64,000 nucleotides of DNA from Seiridium cupressi (lineage: Eukaryota > Ascomycota > Sordariomycetes > Amphisphaeriales > Sporocadaceae), in contig JARVKI010000068.1 in the NCBI GenBank assembly GCA_036674765.1, positions 185,256-249,255 on the forward strand, read 5' to 3'. Positions 1-12,500 of the stretch are shown here, in pieces; the stretch's first letter is position 1; each line of letters opens with the position of its first letter. The notes below the pieces were generated by a model, which saw only the letters and a program-made list of their open reading frames with translations, was not told the DNA's origin and made no database searches. Position numbers and translations under genes: made by a program.

Positions 1-731
1 CGGGGATAAGCTAGAGACGCAACCGTTAGTTCTTGTCCCTCCTAGAATTCACGTTTTTCAAATGCACTTACTCTGACAGTGACGGAACCACACTTTCCGC
101 TCTCCTTGACGGGCAGCGAGTGGGGAAGACCAAGGTTGGTACCCCAGAAACCACGACGGACGGGGATGACGCTCAGCTTGGCGATGATGATGGCGGCACG
201 GATGGCAGTGGCGACTTCCTTGGAGGTCTTGATACCGAGACCGACGTGGCCATCAGAGTCACCAATGATGACGATGGCCTTGAATCGGGTACGCTGACCG
301 GCACGGGTCTGCTTCTGGACAGGCTTGATCTGTAGTGGAGCGCGCAAAGTCAGTCTCTGATGGTTCAAACTTCCTCGTTTCGCATGCGCCGAGTGTGCAC
401 TCCATCCACCCATCATGGCCGCAGCCGTCTGCGATGTATTTCTGAGACTTTTTCCTCAACGTACCTTCATGACCTCGTCCTTGAGCTTGGGCAGGAAAAA
501 GTCGACGATCTGGTACTCCTTGATGGGGAGCGAGTGCAGGTAGATCTCCTCCATGCTCTTGATCTTGCCAGCCTTTACGAGACGGCCGAGCTTGGTGACG
601 GGTTGCCACTCCTTCTCGCCGCTGTCCTTTCCACCGCGTCTGCCACGGCCACGGCCGCGTCCTCGTCGGTCACCACCTCGGTCACCTCGAGCGCCGAAGC
701 CACCACCTCGTGCACCACCGCGGTCAGCCAT
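1..731 (-). CDS. RPS2: 40S ribosomal protein S2 (uS5), 5' part; gene continues past the left edge
   Basis: This is a component of the small ribosomal subunit, near the decoding and mRNA entry region. Three exons are visible: 465-731, 72-329 and 1-10, the last cut by the window edge. Both introns (330-464 and 11-71) have GT/AG ends, and the second has a CTAAC branch site. The N terminus (residues about 4-36) is rich in Arg-Gly, as in eukaryotic uS5. It is followed by the S5 double-stranded-RNA-binding fold, with the stretches [20 protein letters not shown] and [17 protein letters not shown]. The last exon restores the family run VTVRLIP across the splice. The start is the first ATG, directly before the RG-rich tail. 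Identification is secure; only the C-terminal third is missing because of the window boundary. Confidence 0.96.
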
Positions 732-1534
732 GTTGATTTCTGATTGATTCCGGTTTCGTAGGAGTTTTTCGGAACTCGGTTCGACCCTTGGAGAGGAATT
801 GGCTGTGGTGGTTAGTTGTCGGGTCGTGGTTATTTGTGGTGGGATGGGCCCTTCAACGAACTTTTCGGAAATTCTGAAAATTGGCAGCCGGGGTGCAGTC
901 GTGTGTGCAGACTGGCAGTCCAGAAGCCCTAAAGCTCAGCGAGGCGCCAAGTGGGGCAGCGCAGAAAAAGAAAGTCCGTGCACGATCTACCTATCGCTTC
1001 CCCTTCCCCGGGTGTGTCGGATTTGATTGGTTCAATACAATTGAATTCATTCTCCTAAGATGGACCTAGGTAACCTACCTACATAGTTAATGGACAGAGT
1101 ACCTATCTGCTTTATGAGTTCGGTTCACGGCTGATTTTTGTCTACCATTCATTGACTTACAACCCTATTCAGAGAGCGCTTTGTTAGAGTAGTGAAGGAC
1201 TCGTTCCTCGAAATGGCCGAAACAGTCTTGTCATTTTATCTTGGGTACACGTGAGCGTCTCTACTTATCATCCTTAATATACGGCTCCTATCTACAACCG
1301 AGCCCGCCGGCCTCATCGTTCCGGAGCCTAAAAAGCCATAATAACGTAACTGAATCGAGCGGAGTGTCTTATCAAACTCGACCTAAATGCCTTCATGCAA
1401 AAGGACGCGCAATAAAGACGTTGCTGAATCATGGAAAAAAATCATCCCAAGATTCAAAGAAAAGAGGGTATCACATCATGGCATCGATCGACTTCTGCTT
1501 ATACTTGTTGCCCGTTCGCTTCCCTACATCCTCC
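732..1534. other. Intergenic: RPS2 promoter and sulfurtransferase 3' region
   Basis: No gene is supportable here. The part next to 732 is the upstream region of RPS2. It contains an ACCTAGGT palindrome followed by two CCTAC units at 1064-1082. Two short open frames at 1241-1661 have no recognisable domains and overlap the sulfurtransferase 3' exon. Confidence 0.6.
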
Positions 1535-2617
1535 TCACGCATCGTCCTTGATGATCAGGTTTTCCGAAGGCTCGACTCTCTGTGCCCATTCGCTGCAACA
1601 TATGTCAGTTTATGTATCTACAGCAGCAAATAGATTGACTCACGTCCAGCTGCCATCGTAGACTCTCCGCGTCTCGGGAGATCCATAGCCTGCCTCTTCC
1701 AATGCAGTCTCAATGACCACAGCAGTCACACCTGTTCCACAGCTTGTGATGATCGGCTTCTCGGGATCCACGCCCTTCTCCTGGAACAGCTTCTTCAGTT
1801 GGTCCTTGGGTAGGAAAGCCTTAGTCTTGGGGTCCAGGACGGCATCGAAAGGAATGTTGATAGCGCCAGGCATGTGGCCGGAAGACAGGCCTTCTCTTGG
1901 CTCCGGTGCCGCGCCAGTAAATCTGCCTGCTCCTCTAGCATCCAGGATCTGCACTCCCTCAGAACCTTCCTTGTTGTAATCCTTGGCAACGTCCTTGACT
2001 TCCTCAAAGCTGGCGACCTGATCATCCGGATTTAATTTCGGAATGGGGTACATGCTACATTCGACGCTGTAGAGTTCGCCAGATTCCGTCGGATACCCCT
2101 CCTCTACCCAGAGCTTGAAGTTGTTCAGGATGTGGACCTTGTTGTGTCCGAACACCCTCAACGTCCAGCCCACCCTTGGTGCACTGAAGATGCCCTGCTC
2201 TTTCGAGTCATACACGACGACTGTGTCTTCTTTCCTGATTCCCAACTCGCTCATGGCCGCAGCAAACTCCTTCGCACTAGGGAGCATATGCGGGTATGGG
2301 CTGTGCTTGTCCTTGACCTTGTCGACATCGAAGAATTTCGCCTTGGGAATGCGCTGTTGCCGGAACGTATCAATGCCCTTGCGTTCGTCATTCGGGAGAA
2401 ACCACGATGCGCAAAGGGGAATGACCCGAGGTTCCGAGTTGATGGGCGAAGGCGGGCTCTTTTTTAGAGCTTCGGCGAGCTCTTTCGGCGTGACAAGGTA
2501 GGAGGAAAGGTTGCGACGGGACTCCATTATGCCAATTTGCATTGAACAGGTCCTCAGTATGAAGCTCGGTCGAGGCAGAGCCGCTCTCGACGAGCGAAAG
2601 ACTGCAGCGGCCGCCAT
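1535..2617 (-). CDS. TUM1: 3-mercaptopyruvate/thiosulfate sulfurtransferase, tandem rhodanese
   Basis: Two exons (1644-2617 and 1535-1592) give 343 aa. The intron (1593-1643) has a GTGAGT donor and a TTGCAG acceptor, and the small 3' exon completes the C-terminal run GSWTEWAQRV. Two rhodanese domains are visible at residues about 45-180 and 215-335. The catalytic loop near residue 292 reads SCGTGVT. A Cys-Gly-x-Gly-Val-Thr loop is the mercaptopyruvate-sulfurtransferase type rather than the CRxGxR loop of classical rhodanese. Family members move sulfur from 3-mercaptopyruvate or thiosulfate to acceptors; yeast Tum1 feeds tRNA thiolation. The first 40 residues are rich in Ala, Arg and Ser without acidic residues until about residue 33, which suggests a mitochondrial presequence. 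Internal methionines at residues 26 and 31 could give a cytosolic form. The gene symbol is by family analogy. Confidence 0.93.
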
Positions 2618-3389
2618 GACCGTCTTATTTACTCAGTGCAGCTCCTGAGGTAACAGTTGGTGGATACTACTAATGTACGTCGTGAGGAGTCGACCTCCGG
2701 CGCTCGGCGGCTGGTATTGACGAAAGTTTCGGGCGGATGGCGTTGCCCACGGTGCTCGGCGAATATGTGCGGTCCCACCGTACCTTATCTTCGGGTTCTG
2801 GGAGACTGACGCTTTGCAAGCTGGCCAGAAAACGCCGGATCTTGCGATGATATCAGACTGGAAGATAACTAGATGGGAGCTTGGAGCAGAGCTCAGAGCT
2901 TTTGGGGAAGGGAAAGCTCGCAAGGATGCGGGGTGCGATTGGGGAAGGTCGAAGGGTTATCGTTTGCGCGGCATCATCTGGCTTTTAAGGTGCCTTGTGT
3001 ACCCCAACTGTCAAAGATTTCAATGCAGTTGTATGTCGGTGAAGTTGTCGAGAACGTAGCTCGTCAGAAAACGTCAAAGCAGCGAGTGCCCCGATAAGCG
3101 GATTCCGTCAACTCGCCGTTTGTTGATAGAGGTGGAGCTCCGAGCGGCTGGCACGGCTGCGATTTGGTGCTAGCGCATGGGGACGTCCAGGGTAAGATTC
3201 TACAGTATTGACATTTATGCGAGTGCCATCACGCTTTAATGCACGTGAATCTACACTGTCCTTTCATCGCCTCTTCATCGCCTCAATATCTGGGCAAGAG
3301 ACGTCAGCACCAAACATCCACCATTTGATCTCGAGCACCTCTAGACTCACAGCAGCGCATGAGGAGGCCATTCGCGCAATACCGACGCC
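2618..3389. promoter_or_regulatory. Shared upstream region of the sulfurtransferase and APC11 genes
   Basis: This is a 0.77-kb divergent intergenic region. I see no convincing coding frame or strong TATA element. It must hold the promoters of both flanking genes; that role is inferred from gene orientation only. Confidence 0.5.
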
Positions 3390-3871
3390 ATGAAGGTCAA
3401 GATCAAGAAGTGGAATGCGGTTGCGACATGGCGGTGGGATCTTCCAGAGGACGATGTCTGTGGTATCTGCCAGGTCCACTTCGACGGGACATGTCCGACT
3501 TGCAAATACCCTGGAGACGACTGTAGTCTGTGTGAGTCATCTGCATCACTTGACAGCAAACCAAACGAGGTTTCTTCCTAATATCTAGTGTAGTATCTGG
3601 GAAGTGCGGCCACAACTTTCACATGGTCAGTGCCAGCCCGGAGCATGAGAGATGGAAATTAAGACTTGCTGACATCTTGAAGCACTGCATCATGGAGTGG
3701 ATCAAGCAGGACTCCTCCAAGGGGCAGTGTCCCATGTGCAGACAGAGTGAGTCAAAAATGCCCGAATCTCGGTACAGTTGGCTGATAGTATCTTCAGAGT
3801 TCGAATGGGGACCTGAAACGGGTTCGCATCTACAGCAGGAGGAACAACAGCAAGTTTTGGCCGAGGAGTGA
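3390..3871 (+). CDS. APC11: Anaphase-promoting complex subunit Apc11 (RING-H2)
   Basis: Four short exons (3390-3531, 3594-3625, 3683-3746, 3798-3871) join in frame to 103 aa, close to the usual Apc11 length. The start MKVKIKKWNAVATWRWDLP and the pairs CGIC, CPTC, GKCGHNFHMHC and CPMCRQKFEW give the full set of RING-H2 zinc ligands, with exon junctions lying inside the domain. Apc11 recruits the E2 enzyme in the APC/C ubiquitin ligase that degrades securin and mitotic cyclins in the nucleus. A G1 cyclin lies 5 kb away, but no functional link should be read from that. All introns are 50-62 bp. Intron 2 (3626-3682) ends TTGAAG and intron 1 (3532-3593) ends GTGTAG. The C-terminal tail is Gln/Glu rich. 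Confidence 0.96.
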
Positions 3872-4726
3872 CCTTGGGCTCACGAAAGCATCATCTTGCC
3901 TAGGCAGTCATAAGTATCCACATGATACATCAGGCATACTACTATTACCCCCTGGTGCCATGAATTATATCGTCTCGGGCCACGAGGAAGCCTAACAGAG
4001 GTCGCCTTTTCACTAGATGCATTCGGAGCATCACGATCAATACCTCATGAGAAGGCTGGGGAATATGATATGACTACGTCTATGCAGCTTAGATTCAGCC
4101 ATTGAGAATCTTTACGTCGAACGTCAAGGGCCAACCTGGTTTGGGAAAAAGCATATGGTGGGATCCTGGATCTGGAGGAGGAGAATGCTCGGCCACACCT
4201 TGTAGTCGTTGGGGAAGGCGTCCAAGGTTCGCCAGGGTGTTCGAGCATCCCAAGATATCATCCGAGAGCGGCAGGGGCGCGACAAAGAAGAAGCTGCTCG
4301 GTGTATTACCAGCATCGGTATATTGGGAGATCAGTGACAGAACCCCTAAAACCATCGGGACAATGGCCAAACGGCAGCCCGCAAGGGTGACCCCACAGGC
4401 CAAAGAGCGCCCCTCCACGTTCCCCACGTGCCGATTAGATACAAGCTCCCGAACGTGGCGGCTGATCGCGGAGCTCTCCAAAGCTGCCCTGCAGCAGCCT
4501 GCAGCTTGCAGCCTGCAACTTGCAAATGCAACGAATGAGTTACACTATTGAATTGCCTTACATTGATCCCTCCAGCAAGCGCCCATCCATGACTCCTATT
4601 TTCTCTTCAATTTGACCTCACGATGTGCAATACCAGCCCCGCAGTTCAAAGCCTGTCAGCATCTTTTCCACCCGCGCAGAGCCTCTCATCGATACCCTCT
4701 ACATCCCACGCTCCCAACAGCTCATC
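3872..4726. other. Intergenic, upstream of the gene at 4727
   Basis: No gene is supportable. An imperfect array of GCAGCCTGCA/GCTTGCA units lies at 4490-4529, about 200 bp before the next start codon. The segment immediately before the ATG is pyrimidine rich, as is usual at fungal transcription starts. Confidence 0.5.
4490..4529. repeat. Imperfect CTGCAGC/CTTGCA short repeat
   Basis: Five closely spaced copies of a TGCA-centred unit (CTGCAGCAGCCTGCAGCTTG and onward) form overlapping small palindromes. The repeat lies 5' of the gene at 4727 and could act as a protein-binding cluster. No function is shown. Confidence 0.5.
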
Positions 4727-5482
4727 ATGACGGATCCCCAACAAGTCATTGACCACCAGCACCCGCCTTCTGCCGCAGTCGAAGAAGTTGCTCCTGACTC
4801 TGGACTACGGACGCCTCCGTTCCAGCCCATCTATACACTAGTAAACAACACATCGACAAAGACAACCCATCATCCACAAGTCCGCTACATCTTCAGCGAC
4901 GACGATCCGGACGTCCTCACGCAAGCGCTAGCTCAACAGCACGATACGAATCTAGGCGAGTCGGTATCGGGGCCCGCGCCCGATAACCGTGCGATACTCC
5001 TGGATTTATCTCCAGATGCCGAGGGCGCATACAGCGTATCCTGGGCCTCCAGCCTCTCACCTTCCTGGGCTGTCCTCGATGCACAGGTCAGCCGGATATC
5101 TCCGCCTTCCTCTGATGGTGGGGGAAGCGGCGACAATGGCGCATCTCAGAACAAGAAGAAGCCTGATCGACTGATGCTCCGGATTGAGGGCATCGAGGGA
5201 GGTTCCTTAGTATCCTCTGCTGAACTGAGACTCTCAGGTGAGAAGAGCGGACAAGGCTTAGGTTCTGGCAGCGGCAGTGGCAGCGGTCACAAGGGGGCTG
5301 AAGGCGAGAACTACAACAGCATGGTCGACGAGTTTGACAAGAGGATGACCATGCTAAGGAAAGTTGTTGATGCAGGTGAGGAAAGGAGGACCCAGGGCCC
5401 CGAGGGTGTTGAAATAGGGGCCCAGGAACAAGGTGCTCCTACCAGCACGGAAGACCTGCGAAGATCTGTCGACTCGGGATAG
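4727..5482 (+). CDS. Conserved-looking protein of unknown function, 251 aa
   Basis: This is an uninterrupted frame from an ATG in good context (CTCATCATGACG). An upstream in-frame ATG-free extension is open but not needed. I do not recognise a named family. The central part, with HPQVRYIFSDDDPDVLT and later AILLDLSPDAEG then SVSWASSLSPSWAVLDAQV, has the alternating pattern of a folded beta-rich domain. Residues about 140-160 and 190-215 are low complexity (Ser, Gly, Lys). The last 45 residues, starting at VDEFDKRMTMLRKVVDAGEE, look helical. No signal peptide or membrane segment is present. The compact acidic core and low-complexity linkers suggest a soluble cytosolic or nuclear protein; its role is unknown. 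Confidence 0.8.
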   Translation: MTDPQQVIDHQHPPSAAVEEVAPDSGLRTPPFQPIYTLVNNTSTKTTHHPQVRYIFSDDDPDVLTQALAQQHDTNLGESVSGPAPDNRAILLDLSPDAEGAYSVSWASSLSPSWAVLDAQVSRISPPSSDGGGSGDNGASQNKKKPDRLMLRIEGIEGGSLVSSAELRLSGEKSGQGLGSGSGSGSGHKGAEGENYNSMVDEFDKRMTMLRKVVDAGEERRTQGPEGVEIGAQEQGAPTSTEDLRRSVDSG

Positions 5483-8296
5483 CGAAGATACACTTCCCAA
5501 TTCTGACATTCAGACCTCTGGCCTAATGGGCGAGAGAGAAAAATTGATATTTCGTTACGGATGACCTTGTGTTGCTACAAAGCATATTCGAGACATTAGA
5601 ATCGAGTTCGAACGAAAGGTGAGAGCAGCCTAGAAGCTGGGCTTGTGGGACAAAGTCCGCTGCTTGTACGCTGAATCGAGAGCGAAGAACGAGACCGTGG
5701 GCTGACAAAGCTTGCACTGATTGCTGGATATATCCATTTGACATTTATATTGGCAGAAGTTTGAAGCATGAGGGAAGTTGTTGGCGCATGGACGACATGA
5801 CGCAATATACATCAAATAGATGCAGTCACATCATTCATCTTTCATTTATGCTATTCATATTGATCTTCGGAGAGGGAATTGGACAAGGGGACATCTGCTG
5901 GTCTGCCCTGCCCCAATATTATATGAGTTAGGGTATTGCATGACCATACGCCAACCATTCATCGACATAGCGGTATTGTGTGGCTCCCACCACCAAGTCT
6001 CTCACCCTCTCGTCCCTGCTTCCTGAATCTAGGGCACGGGTACCCAGCGGGAACGACAATAATAAGGGGATTTCATCATCATTAGCCCTGATACATAGCC
6101 TGCGAAGATTGAGATTCGGTCTTTACCGACCGCGGTGATCATGAAATTCAGAATATGCAGTTTAGTCTCGATCTCTGACATAGCATTCATTGTTCGTTGT
6201 AAGTATCTACTACTGCTTCTTCAGGTAGAAGAAGGGGTAATATGTGCTCGTCCCTAGTATATGTCCACGAAATTGATTTCACTTCCATGTGTCAAGATTA
6301 ACTCCAGGGACATTTTCCATCGAGCCTGCCCTACACGGGATGCATACCTGTGATCCTGGAGGTATCTGGATACATGGACTGTTGCCGTCGTCGCTCCTAG
6401 CCAGGTGTACTATAGTCAATCAAATCGTGTAACTCCCGAAATCGGAAGGAGGCAATATTGCCGTGGAAACAAGAAGGGAAAGTATAAACATAGTCACTAT
6501 GGCGTTCCGAATGTTCTCTATATAATGATTCCGCTTGTGACAAATAGTAGTGTTTCGGATCTGAAGATTTCTTGTTTAACATTCGTTATACATTCCAGAA
6601 TCCACCAAAGTAGATTGCCGTTACAGTGGCGAGATTTCCCACTCCCTTGCGAGGATTGTATGGGTATTCTCAGAAACCCAGTAGCCTAGGCTCGTCTTGC
6701 TATTTATATGAAATAGCACTCGGCAAGATTAGCTAGGATTTGATTACAAAGCCGCCAATTGAAACGGTTCCCAGTCCTTGATGAAGTGGCATGAACTTCG
6801 TTCTTCCTAGGCTAAAGCATAAATTGGAGCATTTTATACTCTAGTTTATAATAGATACACTGAAATCGTTTCTAGGGAGGAGAGGAATGTTACGTCTTGA
6901 TTGTAGAGAACCAGGTTAAGCGGGCAGCAGAGTGACAATGATGGATCTCGAAAGAGAGATTCACAGGAACCTGGGGTGTATTAATGTTCTTGTTGTGTCA
7001 ATTGCTTGCATTCATTGGCCGGAGAGCCAGACGAAATCCGTCCCATGGGTTTGACTGCAGCACTCGACTCGTTGTGATGATCCTCAGTGCAATGCATGAA
7101 ATCAATAATGACGAAATCACCACGATTTGCTGGAAGTCCCGTTAGGATGGGCTAGAAGCGTAACTAAGAAGCAAAGCGAGGGAGACTGGGAAGCAGTAGT
7201 CATAACCATTCCAGACCAAGACCTCTACTTGACTTGTTATCGGGAAACATAGCGACTAATGTGAATGGTAGCCTCTCAAAGCATGGTTGATCGTGGCATA
7301 ACCGTACACCTGTATAAAAATTAAAATGGGTGTGACCAGATCCAGTATTCAGCGCGAATCAAATTTACCTTGGCGAACATCCCATGTTATGCATGTTCTG
7401 CCCTCTCCCGTCCACCGTTTGCGAGGTCAATATCACGTGACCATAGTTTGGGACGAAATTGCAGAGAATTTTACTCTTTTTGTGCCTATTTACGGGGTGC
7501 GGCAGAGCAAACCTGAGCATGGAGTTGGTCATCAGTGACGTCTTCCCCTGTCAAGGTACCCTGGTTTACATATCCGATGTCCGCAGCAATGTCCTCCACA
7601 AGAATTATTATCCTCCCATGCTGAGAGTGTGTGGTTGCGAGTTTGTACGGTCATCGTAATCGTGGCTTCTCGGAAGGAGCAAGGTGGACTTCTCGATCTA
7701 TGCGAGATTGTCTCCCCAGAAGCAGAATTTTCGCCTGTGTCCGTTGGTATCATGTTTCCCCCCGGACCCTCTTACTTTTCTTTGGTCTCCGCCAGAGAGG
7801 TCAACAAATTGCCAGTATTCAGCTCTCCATATCTCCAGTCGCCATCAGAAGTAGTATTTTTTTTCCCGTTCTTGATGTCTTCCTTGCGATGATATCGTCT
7901 ATGTTGTGCAATTTGCGTGTTCCTCTTCAAACACTGAAGAAAGACACAAACATGGTATCGGGCAACCAAGTCGCCAACGTGGGAATCGAAATTTTTTTGG
8001 GGTCGGAATAGTTGGTTTGTTTTTGGGGCGCTGTAGGCGCTCGATGGGTATGGCCGCAGGGACAAAAAAAAGAGAAAGGAAAGGAAATCAATCAAAAAAC
8101 AAATCGCTATGCCATGGAGATCCTTAATCCGTCAATGTATGCAACAAGCTTCTTTTGTCTTCCAATGATACACGAGTCCATGCGGTGGGCCTCTGAAAAA
8201 AATGAGGTTGTTCATGTGATCCAGTGGGTAGGGAGAGACCCAGTAGAAAATTGTGGTTGTCGTAGAGGTTGAGTTGAGCTGTGGAATGGAGTGAGT
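5483..8296. other. Long convergent intergenic region
   Basis: This 2.8-kb stretch lies between the 3' ends of the genes at 4727 and 8297. All open frames are short, lack recognisable motifs and are broken on both strands. A few AT-rich stretches (around 6700-6900) are present. I see no RNA gene or repeat family. It probably holds the two 3' untranslated regions and spacer. Confidence 0.5.
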
Positions 8297-9550
8297 TTAG
8301 TGGGCCCTCATGTGGCCACTGTACTCGTCACGAGAGTAGGTAGTGTACTGCTGCAAATGGTGCTGTTGGGGCATATATGCAGTTGCCTGAGTCGGAGGTG
8401 TCGGGGTCACGGGACACCTAGGCGGAACGTACTTGTTCATGGGGTCGGAGACACCAAAGTGAACGCCATCAGGAGTGATGGGCGGCGTCAAGTAACCCTC
8501 AGCCACGCCGATCACGGCACCGTGTCCCTTCTGGGGTGTGCTGTAGATGTTGCCTGATTTTGACGAAAGAACATGCTCGGTTGGGGGCGTCGGGGGCTCG
8601 GCGCGGCGAGAGATGGCGGCCTGATGGGCGAGAAATTCCGCAAGGGTGACGGCTACTCTCGACATGTTGGATGCCGAGTATTTCCTTGTCAGCGTCGCCG
8701 AGGGTTGGTGCAGATGTTGCAACAGTGTTCGCAGCGTGCTGGACGAGGTCGGATCCCATTCCCCATCGTTCACTTCCGGGCGTTGCAGGATAGCTCGGGC
8801 AAGCGCCAACGAAGATCTCGCCATGATCGACGGCTTGGTCGAAACAAAGTCGCGATGGTATAGGGCAATCTCGCAGATGTAGGCGGCCATGTGCTCAACC
8901 TCACGGTCGTCACCTTCCTCAGCAACGATCAATTGACTGAAGAAGTCAACAGTGGGGTGTCCAATAACCCATTCCAGAGTGTTGAGAACGTGCATTTCCA
9001 TCTGAGTGAACATGCCCGAGTCGTAGAGACCACAGCACATGTTGTTCAGCTCGTTGATCTGGGGCACACGGTCCTTCTTGTCGCCATACTTGGCGGCGAT
9101 CAGCAGGGCGGCACATCCGACGAGTTGGTAGTGTTGCTTGTAGACAACACGCTTCGAGCAGTAGCGGTCTAGCAGGTTGACAGTCAGGAACAGGGTCTCG
9201 GGTTGCAGCTGGAAGGCGGCGTGAGCCTCAATGAGGAAGTCGATGAGGAAAGGTCTCATGAACCACTGAATCTCGCGCTGCATGTCAATTAGGTTCACGT
9301 CAGGTAGTGTCTCGTCCTAAGGACATGTTAGCTTTGCATTAGCATTATAGCAGCGGCTGAGACCAACCTCCATGTAGCTCAAGTGCTGCATGATATCCTC
9401 GAGATACTCCTCACTTGCGAGACGCGAGAGCTCTTCGCCCATCATGACTTGCCGGTTGCGCGCCAGCATTCTCAGGTGCTCTTTCGAGGGCAGTCGGTTG
9501 TACTGGGGCTCGTCGGTTTCGACAAAGAAATCGGGGTTTGAGTACGCCAT
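8297..9550 (-). CDS. CLN1: G1/S-specific cyclin (Cln/Puc1 type)
   Basis: Two exons (9368-9550 and 8297-9316), separated by a 51-bp intron, encode 400 aa. The cyclin N-terminal box spans residues about 65-195. It includes MQREIQWFMRPFLIDFLIEA, the MRAIL-like region of the family, and LLDRYCSKRVVYKQHYQLVG, then LLIAAKYGDKK. A second cyclin fold follows to about residue 300. The C-terminal 100 residues are Pro, Thr and Ser rich, with several TP sites (PPTPPTEH, TPPITPDG, CPVTPTPPTQ). Such sites are typical of phosphodegrons that make G1 cyclins unstable. The protein should activate the main CDK at Start. An ACGCGT element lies about 190 bp upstream of the start codon. The symbol is by family; orthology to one yeast CLN gene is not implied. 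Confidence 0.93.
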
Positions 9551-12500
9551 TTTGGGGATCGAAGTATTTTCTCTCTCAAATTGACGTATAAAATTTTCGT
9601 ATGAGGTCCACGACGGGTTTGTGCTGAAAGAGTGACGGATCAGGTTCTCCAGGAATCTTCTCGAGTGCGAATGAGTGTGGGTGTGTGAGATTATTAGTTG
9701 TGCAGTCGGTCAAAAGAGTGAGGCCCGAGGCTGCGTGTTGCACGCGTATTATAAATTAATGAGTGTGATGAACTGTATGCGCTCGCGATGAAGGAATGAC
9801 TTGGCCGAGGCTCTAAGTGACAAGATGAAATCTCGAGTGAATACCGGCGGGGAAACGGCCGAATTAAAAAGAGACGTCGACTAAATTGCTCTGCAGAATT
9901 GTCAGTCTCAGAGTACCTTGACATTGGGCCAATAATGCAAGCACCAACCGAGACCCGCGTCCCAAGGGCTTTTTGGGTCACCTAGAAGCCGATCTGCCCA
10001 ACGCAATGTGGGGGAGATCAAGTTCCAGACACGGCGCAAGCGAGCTCTCGAGGGACGACAAGACAGGTGAGGTCGGAGTGGGCTTATTGGGGGAAATGGA
10101 AAGATATCCCTTACCGCCACGATTGACAGACAGGAAATGAAGCGATTCCTGTCACGTTTTGATGGGAGCAACGAGCTAACGAGTCCCACGGGCAAGCGAT
10201 GTTCGTTCGACGTGAAGCGAGAGTGAAGAGGTATACGCCGGGAAGCACAGATGGACTGAAGCTACTCGGTTTCTAACTGTACGTGCAAAGTTTGGCATTA
10301 GACTCCTGGCTATTCCCGCTTTTGCATAGACCTCGAGGATGCGGCAACAGACATACCTCGACACGTGCACGCTGTGACGGATGACAAGTCGTTTACAGTG
10401 ACTTAGTTCATGTAGGTCGTATGTTATCCTCAGAACCAGTTTCAGACCTGTGATAACGGGTCCAAAGCCGGTATTTCCTGGGGAGATCCACTTGATTACA
10501 ATGGGCCAAGGTCAGATTCCTGGTACCGCTGGCACGAAGGAGCGGGGAAAGTCGAATTGCCTGGTCTAGAATCGACGCAACGCAATTGTTCTTCCTGCGA
10601 TGTTGGCGAAGGGTTGACGGCCGAGGAATGGTCTGGCGGGCGGCGGGAGGCCTGAGTCTTGACGGGGCGAGGGGTGGATCCGAAAGGGGTGGGTTGTGGT
10701 AATTGAAAGATTCCTCGTTCAGCGACGGAGGAATTCCAGCTCTAATCACCAAAAAGGAAAAAAGAAAAAGAGGTCGAACGGAGAGGGTATGCGAAAGAGT
10801 GTTGGCGATTGGGGGGAGGAGCCAACTACTTCTTATCTGCCTCTGCTCTTCATCTATCTCTCGGGCCCTTGTGCTGTGCCTTGGGGGGATAGGGAAGTTG
10901 TCGGGTGCCCAGAAAAAATCTCTCTTTCCTTCCCTCCTGCAGTTGAACAAGGCAGGACTCGTAGGGAGACGTCGGGGGAGGTAGGGAATGAATGGATCGG
11001 ATGAGGAGGATGAGAGGAGGGAAGGAGAGGAGAGACGCCTTCAGGTTGGAGGAGGATGGAGGAGATGAAAAAGGATTGGAAGAGATTGGTTACTGGCACT
11101 TTAAGACGGCCGGACTAGCAGACCAAGAAAGCACACGCAGCAGACGCCAGACCAGGGCCTGGGATGGACCCGGCAAGGCACAAGGAGACCTGAGCCTGTG
11201 GTAGGTTGTCGGCTACCAGGGGACGGTGCGCTGGGGTACCTCCGCCCGACGAAGAGACGGGCTGTGGAGACCCTCCTGTGTATGCGCAATGTGCTCTGTC
11301 GCGCCTTGGGGACTGGGAGCTTCAGGCCCGGTTTTGGTTTCGATGAGCGGTGCAGGGATGCTTAGACGGGTGCTAGAGCCACTGGGCGGACCACTGCGTG
11401 CAATTGAGTGCGGGTATGTTGCAGGTCAATTGACGAGATGATACCGAGACCAAGCGGATACGCGTACAGTGCGAGCTTCGACCAGCTGCTGTGAGAGTGG
11501 TTCCAAAGAGTGCCGAGTAGCGTGATGTGCATACACACGCGGTCCACAATAGGATAAGTTAGTTGGCTCTTTGCATAGGCGCTTGGATACGGCTGTAATG
11601 AATGAAGCATTGAGTACGGGTGCAGCCTTGCCTTTCAGACATCTTGGGCCTGCCTCTGCCTTATTATACTTCCACGACGGTGGACACTTCAAGCCTCTCT
11701 ATCGATTAGGCCCTCCAGAACTCTACTCGGTGTGTGTATCTGTGTACGTGTTTGTGGATGCAAGGCCGAGTTTGATCTCTCTGCAGGCCCTGGTGATTGA
11801 CCACTCACAACCTCGAATCGTCCGCTATTCTGTTTGTTTGGCAGGCGAACGCATGAAGCGGCCTCGCTCACCTTGGCCCATTGTTGTGCGTACATGTCTC
11901 TCTCTCTCCTGTCAGTGGCCTATACAGCATGCAAGGCATTGTAAATCTTGGACGATTGTTGATACTATCTACATTCGCCATGCACGTAATGGCCCTCTCC
12001 GCGGTGGAGGTGGCAGCAAACTCTGGTCCGCCGGCCCTTTTGCTACGCACTCAGGTAGTCGACGAGACCGAGACCCTTGGTCTCCTCTCGGTTGCAGCAT
12101 CTGAAGCGGGGGAACAGGCCTCGACATGGACCCTATTACCAAACCATCGTCATGAAGTCGGTCATGGACATGGCGCTTTTGGCTTCAGTGGGAAAAAAAA
12201 AATTTCGCGGGCTGGCGGATTGGCTTCCTGCAAGCTCTTTGGAACCCCCCCACCCTCGCAGAGAGGGCCAAGCGGTCTGGGGACGCGACATGACACGATG
12301 GCACTACAGTCTGAGCGAGAGATTTAATGGCCTCCACGACGCGTTCTGTGACAAGTTCCGGTATGGCCGCGATCACGGGCGGCGTCGCAGAACCAGCTTT
12401 TTGATACCAGATACTAGCGCAAACGGCATATGTTAGAGTTGAGTGACGTTTGTTCTATTCCATATTCCACGACATCGTGTCAAGGTGGGGGGTATGGGGA

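Noticed and set aside
10408..10950. 180-aa minus-strand frame upstream of the cyclin
   Set aside because: Low-complexity composition in a CT-rich tract, no domain; better explained as promoter or leader.
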